From Thiopseudomonas sp. (lineage in GTDB: Bacteria > Pseudomonadota > Gammaproteobacteria > Pseudomonadales > Pseudomonadaceae), in the NCBI GenBank assembly GCA_023228985.1, contig JALOAC010000049.1, forward strand, positions 1 through 8,358: DNA of 8,358 bases, given 5' to 3'. Below are positions 6,301 to 8,358 of the stretch, piece after piece (the stretch's first letter is position 1; the number at the start of each line of letters is the position of its first letter). A program made the position numbers and the translations under genes. The notes under the pieces were generated by a model, which made no database searches, was not told the origin of the DNA, and saw only the letters and a list, made by a program, of their open reading frames with translations.

Positions 6301-8356
6301 CATCTGCAAATGTTACAGAAACATTGCTTACGGTTACAGTTGAATCATCTGTTGCACCGATTAAACCGGCAACATTAGCAGCAGTGTTTATGGCGCTGAC
6401 ATCAACATTATTAAGAGTAATGTTATCGATAGCAGTGGTTGCAGCAGGCTCTACACTGGCGATAAAACCGACTGAACCTGTAGTTGTGCCGGTTAAAGTC
6501 AAGGCTGAAACATTCAAATTTTTAACAGAGGCACCTGTGAACAAGCCGAACATACCGGCATAATTTGCATTACCTGTTATCGTAAGACCTGCAAGGTTGT
6601 AATTCTGACCATTATATGTGCCTGTAAAAGCTGTTGTATCACCGATCGGGTTAGCAAAGCTTACTGCAGCGATATCTTTGGTTTGAATGAAGCTGCAGTC
6701 TTGTGTCCAATAGTAGGCTTTGAGTTCACCTAAGGTCGATTCAACATTGTTTGCATCGCCTTTAAGAGCAATTACATCAATGTCAGAGAAGCTTAAGTTA
6801 GTTAAATCGTCAACTGTTTCAATAACAAACGCATTCGTTGTTAATTCTGAAGATACCTTTGCCAATTCGCTGGCAGTGTTGTTGCCGTCTCTCAGGTTCC
6901 AAGGGTGAACAACTACTTTATGTTTATTACCAAAGTGTATGAAACCATCGGTTGTGATTACGTAAGGCACCAGATAATAAGGAGTATTTACGTCTGTGAG
7001 ATTAAGCTCACTGAGAGTGCAGGTTATTTCACCGGTTGAGTAATTTGCTGAACCAACAACATAATTGTGTCCTGTTGCGGGTGTAGCAAGCAGATGTGCC
7101 GGATCATGCAATTTATCACCCCAACCTGTTGTATTTACAGGATTAGGATCAGCCGGAGCAAGACTGTAATAAATACCAACGTATTGTGTGGCTGAAGCAG
7201 TTATATCTGCACCATTAACTGTTACGTTAGCTGAGAACTTACCTGTTAGAGTGCGTCTGTCTCTTTCGAAGGTTATAGGACTGATTTGAGGTTTATCACC
7301 TCTGGTGGTCTTGAAGCTCCAACGAATTATTGTTCCGTTGTCAGTTCCGACACCCGCTATGAGCTTAATGCCTGCAACGCTGTTAGTGTAAATGTCTTTA
7401 GCTGTTGCGTTAGTTAATTCAACTGTGTAAGCACGGCTGAATTCCAATGCAGTCTTAGGAGTTGCCTGAACGCGCTGATTATCGGTATCCCATGTAAATA
7501 CAAAACCGTCGGCGTAAGTTGTAGTAGTAACTGCGCCTGCATCATCGTGTCTGTAAAGTTTGAATGCAGCTTCGACAGCACTTGTATTCATAGGCTTATC
7601 GAAGGTCATAGTAATTTGCGGGTAAATAGAGACATTACCGATTACGCTAGAGGAAACATCCGTGTTATGAACCGGCAAAATAGAGCTTAAAAGCGGTGAA
7701 GTGTGGTTTTTACCGGCCATAAAGTCGTTAGACTTGGTATTTACCGGGTGTGCGTGCTGACCACAAGAGCAGGTGTTACCTGAAATAGGATATTCTATAG
7801 CGCCGGCAATGGTTGTGCTTGTGGTGCCATTTTTACCGTAAAGCGAAGCTGCTAAGCCTGTTTCATTACCGGCAATACAGCCGGCGGCGGCGCCTGCAGT
7901 AGCACTTACAGCGTGGCTTGGTGATGCAACGGCAGAAATAAAGCTGTTGTTTGTTACGTTTACATTTGCATCGACAGCATAACCGACGATACCGCCGGCG
8001 TATGAACCTGCTGTTTCAGCAGAAATCAGTTTAGCTGCAGTTACTTTGTTACTGCTTAAAGTAGATGTGCCGGAAACGTTACCGGCGATACCGCCGACTT
8101 TTGCAATGTTAGCAGCTGAAACGGTTTCAGCAAAAGTTACATTACTGTTGGTAATTGTAGCACCGGCAACATTACCTGCAATACCACCGACGAATGAATT
8201 AGCACCTGTAGCAGACAATGCGGCAGAGAGAGTTACATTAGCATTATCAATGCCGGTGCCGTTAAACATACCAACCAAGCCTGAAGCGTGAGTTACACCG
8301 GTAATGATGCCTGCACCCTGGGTAGTTACGCCGGCATTAGCAATAGATGTATTGGT
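2..8356 (-). CDS. Giant modular GLUG / Ig-like repeat surface protein (internal fragment, both ends outside window)
   Basis: About 2785 codons run without a stop in one minus-strand frame. The frame is confirmed by the conserved FMAGK methionine at 7720, 5614, 3874, 2149 and 427, all in the same phase. The visible protein holds five modules: residues 1-487 (partial), 488-1189, 1190-1767, 1768-2339 and 2340-2785 (partial). Each module has a GLUG block (phrases such as VGSLVGSV, GGLVGIAGG and AGMFGLVDGA), a CSC..H.HP segment, a Big_5/SbsA-like Ig domain (PITFDKPM ... TPK..FEFNRAYKV ... DIY.N ... WTFKT) and a beta-rich domain ending VVHPWN. Composition is rich in T, V, N, A, S and G, as in secreted beta-solenoid and beta-sandwich proteins. 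GLUG and Big_5 domains are known mainly from extracellular bacterial proteins, so a surface adhesin or stalk is likely by inference. No signal peptide, anchor, promoter or operon partner can be seen because both termini are missing. Confidence 0.93.
452..481 (-). other. Cys/His segment of module 5 (CSCTTHHTHP)
   Basis: Type B form with Thr before the HH pair. It lies between the GLUG-block end (LTGNR) and the Ig-like domain. Confidence 0.7.
482..1339 (-). other. GLUG-motif block of module 5
   Basis: 286 residues with five Gly turns (AGMFGLVDGA, VGSLVGSV, GGLVGIAGG, VGGVVGSV, AGCIVGNETG). The end of the block (KDDNLYKDESG) is more charged than in modules 3 and 4. Confidence 0.74.
1340..1723 (-). 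other. VHPWN-terminated domain of module 4 (family not recognised)
   Basis: 128 residues, the same length as the module 3 copy but with many substitutions: LTRDRRVVTAKFSATVIGG, VGIYVSDSNGVPTDH, QLPEVDKTYYLFGYVITNDG. No Cys in this copy. Confidence 0.55.
1724..2119 (-). other. Ig-like domain (Big_5/SbsA type) of module 4
   Basis: About 132 residues, with TTISPAHVASVVSTVEG, VITFDKPMDKASV, WDAANQKVSVTPKVPF, YKVVLTKATAEDIYKN and WTFKTER. Close to the module 5 copy; the main differences lie in the loop around 1926-1980. Confidence 0.75.
2174..2203 (-). other. Cys/His segment of module 4 (CSCTDHHTHP)
   Basis: Type B form with Asp before the HH pair. It is followed by PQNVLGNDFMAGKYY, which is the same in modules 3, 4 and 5. 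Confidence 0.7.
2204..3055 (-). other. GLUG-motif block of module 4
   Basis: 284 residues with the same five Gly turns as module 3 (VGGVVGKA in place of VGGVLGKA). The strand text between turns is close to module 3. Confidence 0.74.
3056..3439 (-). other. VHPWN-terminated domain of module 3 (family not recognised)
   Basis: 128 residues: VELVRNRREVTANFSATVIGG at the start, VGVYVSNSSGVPSDH in the middle and QLPEVDKVYYVFGYVKTNDG near the end. It keeps the R.RR.VT..FSA core and the YY...YV.T.DG strand pair seen in all copies. Confidence 0.55.
3440..3844 (-). other. Ig-like domain (Big_5/SbsA type) of module 3
   Basis: Carries TTISPDHVASVISTVVG, VVTFDKPM, NFVWDAANQKVSVTPKVAF and FNRAYKVVVTKATAIDIYDN. 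It has a longer loop (GEGDQPADPA) before IEWTFKTVR, and is the most diverged of the type B copies. Confidence 0.75.
3899..3928 (-). other. Cys/His segment of module 3 (CSCTAHHTHP)
   Basis: Type B form with three histidines. The residue before the HH pair is Ala here, Asp in module 4 and Thr in module 5, while both cysteines, all three histidines and the proline are constant. This suggests selection on the Cys/His set. Confidence 0.7.
3929..4789 (-). other. GLUG-motif block of module 3
   Basis: 287 residues including the opening segment. It has about five Gly turns: AGMFGVVDGA, VGSLVGSV, GGLVGIAGG, VGGVLGKA and AGCIVGNETG. The first 73 codons are type A and the rest type B. Confidence 0.74.
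4790..5194 (-). other. VHPWN-terminated domain of module 2 (family not recognised)
   Basis: Identical to the module 1 copy. It contains a loop of about 25 residues rich in Asp, Pro and Asn (around 4985-5060) that is shorter in type B copies, and one Cys at 4913-4915. Confidence 0.55.
5195..5584 (-). other. Ig-like domain (Big_5/SbsA type) of module 2
   Basis: DNA-identical to the module 1 domain. It differs from type B domains in its entry (SSILPVHNTDVSSSV rather than TTISPAHVASVV) and in the loop before WSFKTTR, while keeping TFDKPM, the central TPK and DIY.N. Confidence 0.75.
5639..5665 (-). other. Cys/His segment of module 2 (CSCGQHAHP)
   Basis: Identical to the module 1 copy. It is one residue shorter than the type B form and has two histidines instead of three. 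Confidence 0.7.
5666..6895 (-). other. GLUG-motif block of module 2 (extended)
   Basis: 410 residues including the FVIET opening segment. It contains FANPIGDTTAFTGTYNGQNY, AGLTITGNANYAGMFG, and then about eight Gly turns (VGFIASV, VAGLIGAT, AAGLIGTA, ASGLVGMF, VGGIAGNV twice, AGGIVGYA, AGCIAGNETG). This is the classic F.GTYNG..Y.I..L.I....AGMFG architecture of GLUG proteins. Confidence 0.75.
6896..7300 (-). other. VHPWN-terminated domain of module 1 (family not recognised)
   Basis: About 135 residues after the Ig-like domain, opening GDKPQISPITFERDRRTLTGKFSA and closing TPYYLVPYVITTDGFIHFGN, then KVVVHPWN. Alternating hydrophobic stretches suggest a beta sandwich, perhaps fibronectin-III-like, but I cannot assign a family. 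It connects the Ig-like domain to the next GLUG block. Confidence 0.55.
7301..7690 (-). other. Ig-like domain (Big_5/SbsA type) of module 1
   Basis: About 130 residues. Family features are PQITMTFDKPMNTSAV near the start, FTWDTDNQRVQATPKTALEF in the middle, then YTVELTNATAKDIYTN, and a final WSFKTTR strand. The pattern of a Pro-rich entry, an ITFDKPM strand and a closing W.FKT is typical of Big_5 domains found in tandem in surface proteins. Confidence 0.75.
7745..7771 (-). other. Cys/His segment of module 1 (CSCGQHAHP)
   Basis: Two cysteines separated by serine are followed by two histidines and a proline within nine residues, just before SNDFMAGK and the Ig-like domain. The spacing suits a metal site or a structural disulfide, but neither can be shown from sequence alone. 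Confidence 0.7.
7772..8356 (-). other. GLUG-motif block of module 1 (partial)
   Basis: At least six repeats of a short beta turn ending in Gly-rich phrases, alternating with I.N..V strands, as in GLUG-family beta-solenoid-like proteins. Its N-terminal part lies outside the window. Confidence 0.7.
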
Positions 8357-8358
8357 GC

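Larger units (their letters stand above)
4571..6676 (-). repeat. Exact 2106-bp tandem duplication, copy nearer the C-terminus
   Basis: Bases 4571-6252 match 6677-8358 with no difference found in a line-by-line reading, 1682 bp of visible identity. The remaining 424 bp of the period (6253-6676) would pair with sequence beyond the window. Position 4570 (t) against 6676 (c) is the first mismatch, so the repeat edge is sharp. The period is 702 codons, so the frame is kept. The edge falls at the FIQTK codons just after YWTQDC. Confidence 0.9.
4790..6895 (-). repeat. Module 2 (type A), complete, 702 residues: long GLUG block
   Basis: This is the only complete type A module, visible residues 488-1189. 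The opening segment, 6895-6677, carries AFVIETVDDLTNL and YWTQDC (Cys at 6695-6697). The GLUG block continues to 5666 and is about 125 residues longer than those of modules 3-5. It has extra turns between the AGMFGLFTGA start and the AAGCIAGNETG end (Cys at 5771-5773). The Cys/His segment CSCGQHAHP is 5665-5639, the Ig-like domain about 5584-5195, and the VHPWN-terminated domain 5194-4790. That last domain has an additional Cys in GEITCTLS (4913-4915). The extra length is best read as insertion or duplication of GLUG turns. Confidence 0.87.
6896..8356 (-). repeat. Module 1 (type A), partial: GLUG block, CSCGQHAHP, Ig-like, VHPWN domain
   Basis: This is the most N-terminal visible module, visible residues 1-487; its start lies beyond the window. 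The truncated GLUG block is 8356-7772. It contains spaced Gly-rich turns such as ASGLVGMF, VGGIAGNV and AGGIVGYA, and ends at AAGCIAGNETG (Cys codon 7877-7879). The Cys/His segment is 7771-7745. The Ig-like domain spans about 7690-7301, from the SSILPVHNTDV region to WSFKTTR. The final domain is 7300-6896, running from GDKPQIS through ERDRRTLTGKFSA to VVHPWN. Every base down to 6677 has an exact counterpart 2106 bases lower. Confidence 0.85.
6677..8358 (-). repeat. Exact 2106-bp tandem duplication, copy nearer the N-terminus (runs out of window)
   Basis: This is the partner of the copy at 4571-6252. Identity continues to the last base of the window, so its true length is unknown. Third-codon positions are also unchanged, although the neighbouring modules differ at many silent sites. 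That makes this pair far younger than the other duplications, recently homogenised, or an artefact of assembly. Confidence 0.88.

Noticed and set aside
5940..8291. Plus-strand frames at 4614-4802, 5940-6185 and 6198-6563, with identical copies of the first two at 6720-6908 and 8046-8291
   Set aside because: Identity between the copies simply reflects the 2106-bp duplication of the antisense gene; the translations are proline- and alanine-rich shadows of GLUG turns.
2..8358. CRISPR array or noncoding satellite as an explanation of the repeats
   Set aside because: Periods of 1.7-2.1 kb are all multiples of three, and the repeats keep an open frame with conserved protein motifs, so they are protein modules.
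4571..8358. Transposon or insertion sequence with long direct repeats
   Set aside because: No transposase, inverted repeats or target duplications are visible; the direct repeat lies inside one open frame and matches module boundaries.

Overview
The whole window lies inside one protein-coding gene read from the minus strand. A single reading frame (codons occupying 2-4, 5-7 ... 8354-8356) stays open from edge to edge, about 2785 codons, with neither its start nor its stop inside the window. No other gene, RNA gene, promoter, ribosome binding site or terminator is supported. Plus-strand open frames, such as the one at 449-838, are antisense shadows of this gene.

The product is a giant, repetitive and probably secreted or surface-anchored bacterial protein. 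It is built from tandem modules of about 572 to 702 residues. In translation order (high to low coordinates) each module has four parts. First comes a GLUG-motif block, opened by a segment of the form FVIET..DLTNL...YWTQ.C...QTK. Next is a short Cys/His segment, CSC..H.HP, followed by GNDFMAGK in modules 3-5 and by SNDFMAGK in modules 1-2. Then comes an Ig-like domain of the Big_5/SbsA type. Last is an unnamed domain of about 130 residues, predicted to be rich in beta strands, that ends in VVHPWN. Module 1 is 8356-6896 (its start lies outside the window), module 2 is 6895-4790, module 3 is 4789-3056, module 4 is 3055-1340, and module 5 is 1339-2 (its end lies outside the window).

The modules fall into two families. 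Modules 1 and 2 (type A) are identical at the DNA level wherever both are visible: 4571-6252 equals 6677-8358, a 2106-bp tandem period. Modules 3-5 (type B) are diverged relatives of each other, and module 3 is a chimera with a type A N-terminal segment. This points to continuing growth by unequal recombination inside the gene. An assembly-level duplication must be excluded for the identical pair.

The host is a bacterium of moderate GC content, roughly 40-45% by eye. GLUG and Big_5 proteins occur in many host-associated and uncultivated lineages, so I cannot name the phylum. With both ends missing, the secretion route and cell-surface anchor cannot be judged. Adhesion or a structural stalk is an inference from domain type only.
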